A stretch of 64,000 nt of DNA from Massilia alkalitolerans DSM 17462 (GTDB lineage: Bacteria > Pseudomonadota > Gammaproteobacteria > Burkholderiales > Burkholderiaceae_D), in contig NZ_ATYR01000010.1 in NCBI RefSeq assembly GCF_000427785.1, positions 62,001-126,000 on the forward strand, in the 5' to 3' direction. The position numbers were made by a program, and so were the translations under genes. Below are positions 20,901 through 30,800 of this stretch, one piece after another; within the stretch, counting starts at the first letter, position 1; each line of letters opens with the position of its first letter. The notes beneath the pieces were generated by a model that saw only the letters and a program-made list of their open reading frames with translations, ran no database searches and was not told the DNA's origin.

Positions 20901-22410
20901 CGTATTCCGCGAAAAGGGCGACGTGATCGCCGGCGGCGACCGTCCGGTGCCGCTCGGCCTGCGCACTTTTGAGGCGCGCGCCGACGTCGTCGGCAGCTCG
21001 CTGAAGGTCGCCCTCGACCTCGACGGCGCCCGCACCGGCAGCGTCGAGGTCGACGCCACCGCCCAGCTGCTGCAAGGCCGCCTGGACGGCGACAGTCCGC
21101 TGCGCATGACGGCCAGGGCCAACATGGATTCGATCGCCTGGCTGGCCTCGTTCGCGGGACAGTCCGGCCTCGAGCTGGACGGCGCGCTGCGCCTGGCCCT
21201 GACCGGCAGCGGCACGATCGGCACGCCGCGCCTGGACGGCAGCGTGCAGGGCGACAAGCTGGCGGTGCGCTGGCCCGAACAGGGCGTGCGCCTGCAGAAC
21301 GGCGAGCTGCGTGCCAGCCTGGCCGGCGACCGGCTCGAGCTGCAGCGACTGTACCTCCAGGGCCGCCAGGGCAGCGCCTCGGCCGACGGCTTCCTGCGCT
21401 TCTCGAGCGGCCTGGCCGCGGCCGACCTGCGCCTGACGCTGGACAAGCTCGAAGCGCTGTCGCGCCCGGACCGCACCGTGGTCCTCAGCGGCAAGGCCTC
21501 GCTGGTGCGCGACGCCGAACGCTTCGCGATCGAAGGCAACGTGCGCGCCGACCGCGCCCTGATCGAATTCGCGCCGCAGGGCCGGCCGACCATGTCCGAC
21601 GACGTCATCGTGCTGGGCCAGGGCGGCACCAGGCCGCAGCCCTCGAACAAGAAGGAAGAACTGCCGCTCACCATCGACCTGCGCGCCGACCTGGGCGACG
21701 AGTTCAGGCTGCGCGGCCTGGGCATCGACGCCACGCTGGCCGGCAACGTGCGCATGCGCAAGGTCGGCGCCGGCGCGCCGCGCGTGAACGGCACCATCCG
21801 CGCGGTCGAGGGCGACTACGCCGCCTATGGTCAAAAACTCGATATCCGGCGCGCCGTCATCACCTTCAGTGGCCCTTACGACAACCCGGCGCTCGACGTG
21901 CTCGCGGTGCGCGCGCGGCCCGAGGGCGAGCAGCTGTCGGAAACCAACGTGGAAGCCGGCGTGCAGGTGCGCGGCACGGCCCAGGCGCCGGAAGCGCGGC
22001 TGGTGTCGACGCCGAACGTGCCGGACAGCGAGAAACTGTCCTGGCTGGTGCTCGGCCACGGCATGGAAGGCACCAGCGGCAACGAGAAGGACGTGCTGGC
22101 GACGGCCGCCAGCGCCCTGCTCGGCGGCAAGGGCGGCACCGGCGGCATCACGCAAAAGCTGGCGACCTCGCTCGGCGTGGACGAACTCGGGCTGAAGCAG
22201 GCGAACGGCGGTAACGGCGGCCTGGCGGACACGGTGGTGACGGTCGGCAAGCGCATCTCTTCGCGCACCTACCTCAGCTTCGAGCAGGGCGCGACCACGG
22301 CCTCGAGCCTGGTGCGCCTGCGTTACAAGTGGACCCCGCGCATCACGCTGCAGTTCCAGACCGGCACCAATACCGCGCTGGACGTGCTGTACGCCTGGGC
22401 CTTCGATTAA
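17962..22410 (+). CDS. tamB: Translocation and assembly module inner-membrane protein TamB
   Basis: A 1482-residue periplasm-spanning partner of TamA. The N-terminus has a basic stretch and one membrane anchor (VAIGVVVTGVIIGGTLWYL, about residues 21-39). A very long repetitive beta-rich region of the AsmA-like/lipid-groove type follows. The C-terminal TamB (DUF490) domain includes VNGTIRAVEGDYAAYGQKL and ends TNTALDVLYAWAFD. It overlaps tamA by one base, so the pair is co-translated. Length is within the range for betaproteobacterial TamB. Confidence 0.93.
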   Translation: MDTNDNTPTQAPAPAPHKRRWPRRVAIGVVVTGVIIGGTLWYLGRETTLQMIAQKVAASTGGKLTLTGVRGSLYGAMYIERAVWRTDEQLVIANKINLHWSPGQIVSRGILVDKLHAANLRVETLKETEERSPMPAKLAPPFTVSIDDARLNRATFVNQGAETHIDNIRLRVEGNKQRWQLRDAAAVTPWGIVAGAGSIGAQRPFKLDATASLTQSQAKAEGGVTSRAAQLRLKLGGDLQTTLVDATGQAGRAVGDAHFVLSPYAEIPLREMRINGRNVDPGFFNPALPTADLTFAISGKLDDKRNISGRVDISNDGPEGTIDQQRLPLRLMRGQLGGNLDALQVSDVLMDFGAAGRFTGTGGVQREKDEDGLGTARFTLHTDRFDLKGIYSTMKPTAIRGDIQVTNAGDTQTLQANLADKALRLAALATLQDNVVTVREARLSSGSSRVDVSGNMNLLEDKAFKASASASRFNPADFGDFPAADINASVNVAGALAPAWRVDADFAVRRSRLMNQALSGAGKLHADAKRISGIDADLALGQNTVALNGAFGAAGDKLQWRLDGRQLSAVRSDLYGAVTANGVATGTMAAPRTTFEVNANGLGWVAAQRKNANGSLRASGDAWLAGSEGARFVEAKMSGAMQRFNPAAFGSPLAGSINGAFDASGRSGADWRGAVDLRVQESTLSNSPLWGHAKLTADRRHVSNADVDLHVGANVLAAKGSFGAGKDQLDWRIDAPQLAALGPDFAGVLRGQGTLSGTMDAPSFSAALEGQNLRLLGAHSIRALRASANLGSGRGANDALATDIQVTEYASGDTRVASASLKTEGTRGAHTLRAAAVGDAFDANLEVRGGLARDTWSGTLAALQNRGRYAMTLQAPVPLRINGAPGSGFMGLAKPQSIAFNGAVIRLPAGSITIDSLVKNGPRWASRGHAGNVPLTYLSQFSPAIRDNARGDLTLGAKWELDLRTATATGGAPALDGMVHVFREKGDVIAGGDRPVPLGLRTFEARADVVGSSLKVALDLDGARTGSVEVDATAQLLQGRLDGDSPLRMTARANMDSIAWLASFAGQSGLELDGALRLALTGSGTIGTPRLDGSVQGDKLAVRWPEQGVRLQNGELRASLAGDRLELQRLYLQGRQGSASADGFLRFSSGLAAADLRLTLDKLEALSRPDRTVVLSGKASLVRDAERFAIEGNVRADRALIEFAPQGRPTMSDDVIVLGQGGTRPQPSNKKEELPLTIDLRADLGDEFRLRGLGIDATLAGNVRMRKVGAGAPRVNGTIRAVEGDYAAYGQKLDIRRAVITFSGPYDNPALDVLAVRARPEGEQLSETNVEAGVQVRGTAQAPEARLVSTPNVPDSEKLSWLVLGHGMEGTSGNEKDVLATAASALLGGKGGTGGITQKLATSLGVDELGLKQANGGNGGLADTVVTVGKRISSRTYLSFEQGATTASSLVRLRYKWTPRITLQFQTGTNTALDVLYAWAFD

Positions 22411-22438
22411 CGGGACCAGTCACCCGGAGGCAGACCTG

Positions 22439-22822
22439 ATGACAGAACAGTTCATCCCCTTGCTGCTGATGCTCGTCAGCCTCGACGGCGCTGCACAGCC
22501 CCAGCAGAAGATCCCGCGCGCCTGGCAGGGCGAATGGAACATGCACGTGCGGGACTGCGGCACGGCGCGCAACGATTCGCTGCTGCGCCTGCAGGGCAAC
22601 ACCGTCACCTACTTCGAAAGCACGGGCCCGGTACGGGCCGCGGTGGCGCGCGACCGGGAGCTCGTCCTGATCGCCGAACTGAAGGGGGAAGGAGAAACGC
22701 GTCTGCATCCTGCGCACTTCCTGCTGGCGCGCGACGGACGCACCCTGACCGACGTCAGCAGCACGCCGCCGCTGGTGCGCTACCGCTGCCCGCAGCGACG
22801 CAATCAGGGCCGGCCCGGCTGA
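22439..22822 (+). CDS. Small exported hypothetical protein
   Basis: A 127-residue protein starting 28 bp after tamB, behind a GGAGG site. A short hydrophobic N-terminus (FIPLLLMLVSLDGAAQ) looks like a weak signal peptide. The mature part contains the segment IPRAWQGEWNMHVRDCGTARNDSLLRL, which resembles small periplasmic proteins with a W-x-G-x-W lipocalin-like opening and two cysteines (C39 and another near the end) that could pair. No function assigned. It may be in the tamAB transcript. Confidence 0.6.
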   Translation: MTEQFIPLLLMLVSLDGAAQPQQKIPRAWQGEWNMHVRDCGTARNDSLLRLQGNTVTYFESTGPVRAAVARDRELVLIAELKGEGETRLHPAHFLLARDGRTLTDVSSTPPLVRYRCPQRRNQGRPG

Positions 22823-22840
22823 ATCCAGCGGACCGGCCCT
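22806..22840. terminator. Possible hairpin between convergent genes
   Basis: Arms AGGGCCGG and CCGGCCCT are separated by 19 bases and lie across the end of the small exported gene, just before the convergent katE stop. The stem is perfect and GC-rich, but the loop is long and there is no T-run on either strand. A terminator role is only a guess. Confidence 0.3.
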
Positions 22841-22849
22841 GCGGGTGCG

Positions 22850-24919
22850 TCAAGGCAGCATGCGTACCATGGGCTCGCGCGTCCACAGGCGCTTGCCGGC
22901 CGAGGCCACGAAGTCCTGCGCATTCGACGCGGGCATGACGCCGGCATCGGACTGGATGCCGGCCGCGCGCAGCAGCCCGGCGGCGCCCGTGTCATGGGCG
23001 ATCGCCTTGAGGTGGCCGAAGGCGTCGCGCACGAAGTCGATCGCCGCCGACTCGCCAAGCAGCTTCTTCGCGCCTTCCTCGCTCAGCACCAGCGCCACCG
23101 CATCGACCAGCACCGACGGGGTGCCGGACAGCTGGCCATCGGCCTCCTGCCAGCTGCCGTCGTCCAGCGTGGCGCCGCCCACCTTGGGCGCCACCAGCTT
23201 GACCTTCACGCCCGCCGCCTCGGCGGCTGCGCGCAAGGCCTTGATGGCGGCGGCATCCGAGCCGTCCGAGAACAGGATGCCGATGCTGCGGCCTTCCGGT
23301 GAGCCGGTCATCTTGCCGATCAGCTGCAAGGCCGGGGATGGCGGCAAGTCGCGCACCGGGGCGGCCGTGGGCGGGGCCGGCGGCAGCTGCCGCATGCCCA
23401 GATTGTCGGCGACCCGCTTGGCGAGCGGCTCGTCGATGTGGCGCAGGTGGCCGACCATCGCTTCACGGATATGGACGTGCTCCACCTTGGACAGTTCGAA
23501 CACCAGGGCCGAGGCCAGGTGGGCCTGCTCGAGATCGGTCTGGCTGATGTAGAACTGGCGCGCCTGGCTGTAATGGTCGGCAAAGCTTTCCGGACGCACC
23601 CTGCCCTTGTTGCCGGCATCGGCAGGCGTGGCATGGCTGCGGAAGCCGCGCACCGGATCCTCGCGTACCGAGTTCGGATCGAGCGAGCTCGGTTCGTAGC
23701 TGACCCGTCCCTTGGGCACCTGCATCTGCATGTGGCCGTCGCGCTGGTGGTTGGCGAAGGGGCACTTCGGCGCATTGATCGGCAGCTGGTGGAAGTTCGG
23801 CGAATTGTGGCGCAGGATCTGCGTGTCGAGGTAGGAGAACAGGCGGCCCTGCAGCAGCGGATCGTTGCTGAAGTCAATGCCGGGCACCACATTGGCCGGG
23901 CAATAGGCAACCTGCTCGTTCTCGGCAAAGAAATTGTCCGGATTCCGGTCCAGCACCATGCGGCCGACGACTGTCAGCGGCACCAGCTCTTCCGGAATGA
24001 GCTTGGTGGCATCCAGGTGGTCGAAAGGGAAGCCGTCGGCCTGTTCCTGGGTGAACAGCTGGACGGACAGCTCCCATTCCGGAAACTTGCCGGCCTCGAT
24101 GGCTTCGTACAGGTCGCGCCGGTGGTAATCCTGGTCGGCGCCGGCGATCTTGACCGCCTCGTCCCAGATGGTGGACTGCATGCCCAGCTTGGGCCGCCAG
24201 TGGAACTTGACGAAGGTGGACTCGCCCTTGTCGTTGAGCAGCCGGAAACTGTGCACCCCGAAGCCCTCCATCATGCGCAGCGAGCGCGGGATGGTGCGGT
24301 CGGACATGGCCCACATAATCATGTGCATCGACTCGGGCGTGAGCGTAATGAAATCCCAGAAAGTATCGTGGGCCGCGGTCGCCTGCGGATAGCCACGGTC
24401 CGGCTCCATCTTCACGGAGTGCACCAGGTCGGGGAACTTCATGGCGTCCTGGATGAAGAACACAGGAACGTTATTGCCGACCAGGTCCCAGTTGCCTTCC
24501 TTGGTATAGAACTTCACCGCGAAGCCGCGCACATCGCGCGGGGTGTCGATCGAACCGCGCCCGCCCACCACCGTGGACAGGCGGGTGAACACCGGCGTGC
24601 GCACGCCGACCTCGGTCAGCACGCGCGCCGTCGTGTAGTCGGCCAATGAATGGGTCAGCTCGAAATAGCCGTGCGCCGCGGCGCCGCGGGCATGCACGAT
24701 GCGCTCCGGGATGCGTTCGTGATCGAAGTGCATCATCTTTTCGCGGAAGACGAAGTCTTCCAGCAGGGTCGGGCCCCGCATGCCGGCCGGTCTCAGGGAA
24801 TTCTGGTTGTCGGCGACCGGCACGCCCTGGTTGGTGGTCAGGGGCGGATGCGCGCCCCCTGCGTGCTGGTGCAACTCGCCTCCCTGGCCGATCTCGTCTT
24901 GGCCTTTGGTGTCGCTCAT
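22850..24919 (-). CDS. katE: Large-subunit catalase HPII (KatE)
   Basis: A monofunctional haem catalase of 689 residues that dismutates hydrogen peroxide. Catalytic residues can be placed at H76 ([12 protein letters not shown]) and N149 (DLVGNN), with the proximal haem tyrosine at about Y363 (RLFSYLDTQ). After the catalase core a C-terminal flavodoxin/DJ-1-like domain (about residues 535-689, beginning [13 protein letters not shown]) identifies the large-subunit clade. The ATG at 24919 follows AGGAGAGG. It is on the same strand as, and 98 bp after, a LysR gene, but LysR control is not evident. Confidence 0.95.
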   Translation of the reverse strand: MSDTKGQDEIGQGGELHQHAGGAHPPLTTNQGVPVADNQNSLRPAGMRGPTLLEDFVFREKMMHFDHERIPERIVHARGAAAHGYFELTHSLADYTTARVLTEVGVRTPVFTRLSTVVGGRGSIDTPRDVRGFAVKFYTKEGNWDLVGNNVPVFFIQDAMKFPDLVHSVKMEPDRGYPQATAAHDTFWDFITLTPESMHMIMWAMSDRTIPRSLRMMEGFGVHSFRLLNDKGESTFVKFHWRPKLGMQSTIWDEAVKIAGADQDYHRRDLYEAIEAGKFPEWELSVQLFTQEQADGFPFDHLDATKLIPEELVPLTVVGRMVLDRNPDNFFAENEQVAYCPANVVPGIDFSNDPLLQGRLFSYLDTQILRHNSPNFHQLPINAPKCPFANHQRDGHMQMQVPKGRVSYEPSSLDPNSVREDPVRGFRSHATPADAGNKGRVRPESFADHYSQARQFYISQTDLEQAHLASALVFELSKVEHVHIREAMVGHLRHIDEPLAKRVADNLGMRQLPPAPPTAAPVRDLPPSPALQLIGKMTGSPEGRSIGILFSDGSDAAAIKALRAAAEAAGVKVKLVAPKVGGATLDDGSWQEADGQLSGTPSVLVDAVALVLSEEGAKKLLGESAAIDFVRDAFGHLKAIAHDTGAAGLLRAAGIQSDAGVMPASNAQDFVASAGKRLWTREPMVRMLP

Positions 24920-25017
24920 GGTACCTCTCCTTGCTGATCAGGACGGAGGGGTCATGGTGGGCGATGCAAGGGGCATACTTCTGTTCGCTATGGAACATAG
25001 CGGCCCGATCCGTTCAA

Positions 25018-25911
25018 TTACCTCTTGTCACCAAACTGGCCGAGATGCGCTAGGAAAGCCGCGGCGACCGGCGTCAGTTTCTTTCCTTTCCGATACAGCG
25101 TCCACCAATTGGACTGCACCGGAAATCCTTCGACATCGAGCACGGCGAGTCCGTCTTCGCCCGGTTGCCCGGCCAGCGCATGGCGCGACACCACCCCGAG
25201 CCCCAGGCCGGCCGCGACCGCCTGCTTGATCGCTTCGTTGCCACCCAGTTCCATGCGCACGTCCGGCCGAAAACCGAGGGATGCGAAATGCCGGTCGCCG
25301 GCGAGCCGGGTGCCGGAGCCGCGCTCGCGCAGGATGAAACGCATCGGCGCCAGTTCGGCCAGGGGAAGATGGCGCCGTCCGGCCAGCGGATGACCGGCCC
25401 TGGCGACGATCTCGAGCGGGTTGGACAGGAAGGCATGCCGCTCCAGGTCCAGGTCCTCGGGCGGCATCGACATGATGTAGAGATCGTCGAGGTTGTCGCG
25501 CAGGCGCCGCACCACGCCGTCGCGGTTGAGCACTTCGAGCGCGACATCGATGTCGGGCAAGGCGGCGCAGAAGCTGCCGAGCAGGCGCGGCACGAAGTAC
25601 TTCGCGGTACTGACCACCGACAGGCGCAGGCGCCCGCGCGTCATGCCCTTGATGCCGTCCATGTGCTGCTCGAAGGCGCTCCACTCGTCCATCATGGCGC
25701 GCGCCGTGCGCGCCAGCGCTTCGCCCGCCGGGGTCAGGTACAGGCGCTTGCCGACCTGCTCGTAGAGCGGCATGCCGACGCCCTCGGCCAGCTCGCGCAA
25801 TTGCATGGACGCGGTCGGCTGGGTGACGTGGCAGGCCCGGGCGGCGGCGGTGACGCTCAGGTGTTCGCTGAAGGCAAGGAAGAGGCGCAGCTGGCGGAAG
25901 GTGGCATTCAT
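25018..25911 (-). CDS. LysR-family regulator (CbbR/CysB-like effector type)
   Basis: A 297-residue LysR protein. The DNA-binding part reads TFRQLRLFLAFSEHLSVTAAARACHVTQPTASMQLREL, split here as helix 1 and the HTH. The effector domain begins RGRLRLSVVSTAKYFVPRLL, a form seen in CbbR-like regulators of carbon-fixation and inorganic-carbon genes. It is divergent from the SbtA-like bicarbonate permease with a 92-bp spacer, so that gene is the likely target. katE, next on the same strand, is a less likely target. Confidence 0.88.
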   Translation of the reverse strand: MNATFRQLRLFLAFSEHLSVTAAARACHVTQPTASMQLRELAEGVGMPLYEQVGKRLYLTPAGEALARTARAMMDEWSAFEQHMDGIKGMTRGRLRLSVVSTAKYFVPRLLGSFCAALPDIDVALEVLNRDGVVRRLRDNLDDLYIMSMPPEDLDLERHAFLSNPLEIVARAGHPLAGRRHLPLAELAPMRFILRERGSGTRLAGDRHFASLGFRPDVRMELGGNEAIKQAVAAGLGLGVVSRHALAGQPGEDGLAVLDVEGFPVQSNWWTLYRKGKKLTPVAAAFLAHLGQFGDKR

Positions 25912-25926
25912 AGATAAATCCCTATG
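25909..25926. promoter_or_regulatory. Inverted repeat overlapping the lysR start
   Basis: CATAG-N8-CTATG is a perfect 5-bp inverted repeat whose left arm contains the lysR start codon read on the minus strand. It is close to the T-N11-A spacing of LysR sites and could serve autorepression and control of the divergent permease. An AT-rich stretch follows at about 25940-25962. Confidence 0.35.
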
Positions 25927-26003
25927 CTCACCATCATCATAATCGATTTTTCTTTATTGCCGCGAGCGCTTAGGATGCAGGACCTTCTGTTGAGTCCGAA
26001 CAC

Positions 26004-27002
26004 ATGAACAACTTCCTCGATCCTGCCATCCTGTTTTTTGCCTTCGGCATCCTGGCCGGCTGCGTGAAATCGAACCTCGAGATCCCGCAGCCGATCGCGC
26101 GCTTCCTGTCGCTCTACCTCCTGATGGCGCTCGGCCTGAAAGGCGGTTTCGCCCTCGCGCAAACCGGCCTCACCGCGGAAGTCGTGGCCGGCCTGGGCGC
26201 CGCCGTGCTGCTGGCGGTCGCGATTCCGCTGGCCGCCTATCCCTTGCTGAAGCGCTTCGTGTCCGGTTTCGACGCGGCCGCGGTCGCGGCCACCTACGGT
26301 TCGGTCAGCGCGGTCACCTTCATCACGGCGACCCAGTACCTGGACGTCCACGGGATCGCCTATGGCGGGCACATGGCGGCGGCGATGGCCCTGATGGAGT
26401 CGCCCGCCATCGTGATCGCCGTGGTGCTGGCCAATTCCTTGCGCCAGGCCGGAGCGCCGGCAGTGCTGCCGGCTGCGAACGGCACGGCCACGCTGGGAGC
26501 GCCGGGCCCGCGCGTCGGCCTGGGGAAAATCCTGCACGAATCCTTTACCGACGGCACCCAGCTGCTGTTGATCGGCGCCATGGCCGTGGGCATCCTGACG
26601 GGCGAGGCCGGCAAGGCGGCCATGGCGCCGTTCTCGATCGACCTGTTCAAGGGCATGCTGGCCTTCTTCCTGCTCGACATGGGCTTGCACACCGCTCGCA
26701 ACCTGGGCAAGCTGCGCGGTCAGTCGCGCTGGCTGCTGGCCTACGCGGCCGCTGCGCCGGTGGTGCATGCCGGCCTTGCCCTGGGCCTGGCGGCCCTGCT
26801 CGGGCTATCGGTGGGCAACGCCACCCTGCTGATGGTGCTGGCCGGCAGCGCCTCGTACATCGCCGTCCCGGCAGCGCTGCGCTATGCGATCCCGGAAGCC
26901 AACCCGTCCGTGTACTTCAGCATGTCGCTCGGGGTCACCTTCCCCCTGAACATCCTGCTGGGCATTCCCGCCTATGCCTGGCTGGCCGGCGCGGTGCTAT
27001 AG
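26004..27002 (+). CDS. SbtA-family sodium-dependent bicarbonate permease
   Basis: An integral membrane protein of 332 residues with about ten membrane helices arranged as two similar halves. Characteristic segments are PAILFFAFGILAGCVKSNLEIPQ, split here by helix 1, the helix-3 region ALGLKGGFALAQTG, and GSVSAVTFITATQYLD, which match the DUF897/SbtA family. SbtA in cyanobacteria imports bicarbonate with sodium. In heterotrophs it would supply carboxylases, but this is inference. It is divergent from a CbbR-like LysR. Confidence 0.85.
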   Translation: MNNFLDPAILFFAFGILAGCVKSNLEIPQPIARFLSLYLLMALGLKGGFALAQTGLTAEVVAGLGAAVLLAVAIPLAAYPLLKRFVSGFDAAAVAATYGSVSAVTFITATQYLDVHGIAYGGHMAAAMALMESPAIVIAVVLANSLRQAGAPAVLPAANGTATLGAPGPRVGLGKILHESFTDGTQLLLIGAMAVGILTGEAGKAAMAPFSIDLFKGMLAFFLLDMGLHTARNLGKLRGQSRWLLAYAAAAPVVHAGLALGLAALLGLSVGNATLLMVLAGSASYIAVPAALRYAIPEANPSVYFSMSLGVTFPLNILLGIPAYAWLAGAVL

Positions 27003-27005
27003 GAA

Positions 27006-27203
27006 TCAAGAGAACAGGCTGGGCTTGTGGTCGGGCACCGGCTCCTCCTCGCCCTGCGGCAGGTGCGGGTGGCCGGGCTGGTGCTGCGGATGGGGCGTGT
27101 CGAAGGGCTCGGGCGCCGGTTCCTCGATCGGGGCCGGGTCCGGTGCGCGGTGCGCCTCTACAGGAAACCGGGCAGGAACATTCGCGAACAGCTCTGCATT
27201 CAT
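27006..27203 (-). CDS. Small proline-rich hypothetical protein
   Basis: A 65-residue protein starting at the ATG at 27203 (MNAELFANVPARF), preceded by GAGGAGATT. The rest is rich in Pro, Glu and His (PAPIEEPAPEPFDTPHPQHQ, continuing into a His/Pro tail), so it is probably disordered. Good ribosome-binding site and intergenic location support a real gene. The function is unknown. Confidence 0.5.
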   Translation of the reverse strand: MNAELFANVPARFPVEAHRAPDPAPIEEPAPEPFDTPHPQHQPGHPHLPQGEEEPVPDHKPSLFS

Positions 27204-27324
27204 GGCGGGAATCTCCTCGTCAAAGCGGAGTGGACACCTTACCATGATGGCCCGCAGGCCGCCGTTTGCTGCCTCTCGCGTGCGAGGCGGCTACAATGGC
27301 AGGCTTGAACCAACTCATCGCGCC

Positions 27325-27846
27325 ATGCAAGAACTTTCGATCACCACCCTCGCCCTGCTCGTCCTGACCCCGCTGCTGGTCTGGCGCGTCTACCAGCGCA
27401 TCAAGGCCCGCATGCTCCGCCAGCGCTCGATCGTCTCGCGCCACTACACCGGCGTGCTGGTGTTCGGCGCCATGATCCTGGTGCCGCTGGCGCAGCTGTT
27501 CGACCGGCCGACCCAGCTGGCTGCGCTGCTGGCCGGTTCGGCCTTCGGCCTCGGCTGGGGCCACTACGCCCTGAAGCGCACCCGCTTCGAGGACACCGAA
27601 CAGGGCTACTACTTCACGCCGCCGGCGCAGCTGGGCATCCTGTTCGCGATGATCCTGGTGGCGCGCATCCTCTACCTCGGGGTCGAGATCTATGCCAACC
27701 AGGGCAAGGGCATCCCGGCGCCGCGCCTGACCGACGACATGCTGAGCATGCTGTGCGTGGGGCTAACCGCAGGCTATTTCGGACGCTACTCGGCCGGCCT
27801 GTTGCTGTGGCGGCGCAAGCTGCGCAAGGCGATCGACCTCGCGTGA
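27325..27846 (+). CDS. Hypothetical multi-pass membrane protein
   Basis: A 173-residue protein with about four membrane helices. It starts MQELSITTLALLVLTPLLVW, then a basic loop (RIKARMLRQRSIVSRHY). Later it has the segment EDTEQGYYFTPPAQLG before a further helix. This layout resembles CcdC/DUF1453-like membrane proteins, but I am not certain. It abuts the convergent CHAT gene with no spacer (stop codons at 27846 and 27847). Confidence 0.65.
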   Translation: MQELSITTLALLVLTPLLVWRVYQRIKARMLRQRSIVSRHYTGVLVFGAMILVPLAQLFDRPTQLAALLAGSAFGLGWGHYALKRTRFEDTEQGYYFTPPAQLGILFAMILVARILYLGVEIYANQGKGIPAPRLTDDMLSMLCVGLTAGYFGRYSAGLLLWRRKLRKAIDLA

Positions 27847-30800
27847 TCAGAGGCCGAGCAGTGTGAAACCGGCCCAGTAATAAGGATGGCCATGCGAGGG
27901 CGCCGGCGCGGGGCCGTCGATCGCTTTCAGGCCGCGCGCGCGCGTGGGCCCCGCCGACGCGGCACGGCGAATCTGACGCAACTGGGCCGCGCGTAGCGCC
28001 TCCGGTTTATCAGCGCCGCTCTCCAGCGCGCGGTAGAAGTCGGCCATGAGCGTCGCGGTGGAACGGTCGGATACGCGCCACAGGCTGGCCAGCACGTGAC
28101 GCGCGCCGCGCTCGCGCGCCAGCCATGCCAGCCCGGCCAGCTCGCGGCCCGTGGCATCGACACCTGCCGGCACCGCCGTTTCGCAGGCCGACAGCGTCAG
28201 CAGGTCCAGGCCGACGAAGCTGAAACGCGCCTGCGCCAGTTCCGCCAGGCTGAGCTGCCGCCCCCCTCCCAGCACCAGATACGAGCCGTCGTCGCGCCCC
28301 GGGCGCAGCACGAAATGACTGGCGATGTGCACCATGCTGTTGCGTTGCAGGGCGCGCTCCAGGGCGGCGGCGGTGAACCCGGCATCGAGGTAAGTGTGAC
28401 TGGGAATACGGCCCGTCCTGCCTATTGCGCCGACCGCCTGCAGCTCGCGCGCCACGAAAGGAAGCGCCGGCAAGTCTCCACTGGCCTGGCTTTGCCCGAG
28501 CAGCGCGATCGACCTGGCTCTCGGCGGGAGCGGGGCTCTGGCGCCGCCGTCGACGTCGGCGCTGCCCGCCACCTGCAGCGGCAGGCGCTCGACCAGCCAG
28601 CGCCTGCCATCGTGCAGCATGGCGAACGGCAGGTAGCGCAGCACGCCGCCCAGCGACACGCTCAGGGTGCGCGCGCGCGCCAGCTCGGGCAGCACCGGTT
28701 CGAGCAGCTGGCGGAACAGGCGCCGGGCCTGGACACGCGGATCCCTGCCCGGGTCTTGCGCCAGGCTGCGCAGCAGGGCAATGTCGCGCGCCAGGCCGGC
28801 TTCGTCGACATCGAGCGTGAGGACACGGGCGATACTGCCATGCTGGACCACCACGCGCACCGCGCGCTCGCCAAGCAGATAGGTCAGGTGCAGGCGGCCC
28901 GGAGGCAACGCGGCGCGTCCGGTGTCCGTCCATTCGGCACTGCCGGAGGCGGCATCGGCGCCGGCCGCCTCCGGCCCGTCCGGCTGCGCCGTCCGGCTCC
29001 ACGCCTCCGTGGCGGCGTCCAGCAGGCGCTGCAGCGCGGCCTGCGCCGCGGCCAGTTCCGCCGCTGCGCCGGAGATGCCCTGCGCGTGACGCGCGCGCGC
29101 CAGGGCAAGCGTTTGCGCACCCTGTTCCAGGGCGCCGGCCCGCAGTGCGAACTGCCTCTCGGCAGCTTCGTCGATCCCGTCGAACGGCAAGCGCGCCACG
29201 CGCAGATCCCGAGAGCCGCCGCCATCGGCGCTGTCGCCACGCACCAGGTCATGGAATTCGTTTTCCTCCACCATCGCCAGCACGCGCTCGGCTTCGCCGA
29301 TGCGGTGCCGGTTCAGCAGTTGGTCGACCAGCCGCTGGTATGCCGCCTTCTTCAGCTGGAGGAAGCTATGCTGCTGCTCGACCGGCAAGCCGGTCGTGTT
29401 TTCGCGGGCGGCCTGCAAGGCGTTGACGGCCAGTTTGCCAAGGAAGACGGCATGCGCGCTGTCTTCGAGTTCGCTCAGCTGGGCAGCGGCCCGGGCCTGC
29501 AGCAGCGTGGCGCGGTTGGCCAGGCCGATCGCCATCGCGCGGGCGGCCTGCGCACGCGCCAGCGCCCGCTCGGCGCGCCGTGCGTTGAGCGCTGCAGCAT
29601 CGAGCAGCGCGCTCGCGTAGGCAGCGTGCGACAGTCCGCGCTGTTCGCCGACGCGCTGCGCGAAGGCGCCGCTGCGTTCGGCCAGCGCCGCCAGGTCGGC
29701 GCTGCCGATGCCGTCCCGCTCGGCACGGACGGCATCCAGCGCCAGCTCGACCTCGAGCTGGCCGTTGGCGACCGGATCGGGCTGCGCCGCGACCCTCCGG
29801 GCCAGCTCGGCCAGGGCGCTCTCGGCCTGCGCCTGGCGTCCCAGCGCGCGCAGCGCCTGCGCGACCAGCATGATGGCGCCGTATTCATCTCCCCCCATCT
29901 CGCCATGGCTGCGCGCCAGCGCCGCCGCGCGCTCGGCCTGGACCAGCGCCTCGCTTGCCTGTCCAAGCGCCAGCAGCGCCCTGGCATGGTCGAGCTGGTG
30001 CGCCACGCAGGAGGCGGCGATCCCGCCCGGCATGGCCTGGCAGGCCCGCAATGCCGCCTGGGCCGCAGCCGCCGAACGGCCCAGCCGGTTGTTGGCGAGC
30101 TGGGTCTTTGCCACGTCCTGCCAGGCATTCACGGTCTGGGCATTGTCTTCGCCCAGTATGGCGCGGCGAATCTGCAGCACCCGTTCGGCCTCGCTGGCCG
30201 CCTGTGCGGTCTCCCCCAGGCGCAGGTGGATGCGGGCCACCCGCGCCAGCGCATAGCTGGTGTCGAGCGCATCCGGGCCCAGCCGCCGCAGCGCGCTGGC
30301 CAGCCCCAGTTCGGCAAAGCGCAGCGCCTCGGCGTCGTTGCCGGCCTGGGTGTGCCATGCCGCCAGGTCCTGGGTGCTGGTCTGGGTCTCGGTGCTGTCC
30401 TGTCCGAATGCCGCCAGCCTGATCCGGTAGGCACGCTCCAGGTAATGATAGGACTCCTGCATCCTGCCCTGCCCGATGAGCAGCGCACCGACGTCGCGCA
30501 TGCCCCAGGCATGGTCGGTACTGTCCGTGCCGGAAGTGCGCTCCCAGATATCCATCGCCTCGCGCGCATACGGCAGGCCGCGCGCATAGTCGCGCGTCAC
30601 GAGCGCGATGCCGGACATGTTGGACAGACTGGTGCCGTAGGAGCTGGACGCGGTGCCCACCAGTTGCGCCTTGGCGCGCAGGGCCTTCTCACCCCACTCC
30701 CAGGCCAGGTCGTAACGGCTCCACTGGCGGTAGAGGTACATCAGTTCGGCCGGGTAATACATGCCCTCGCGCTCCGGATCGCCGTCGGGCGAAGGGCCGC

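Noticed and set aside
19531..22155. An 874-codon open frame on the minus strand opposite tamB
   Set aside because: Composition is repetitive and no domain is recognisable; tamB on the other strand is well supported.
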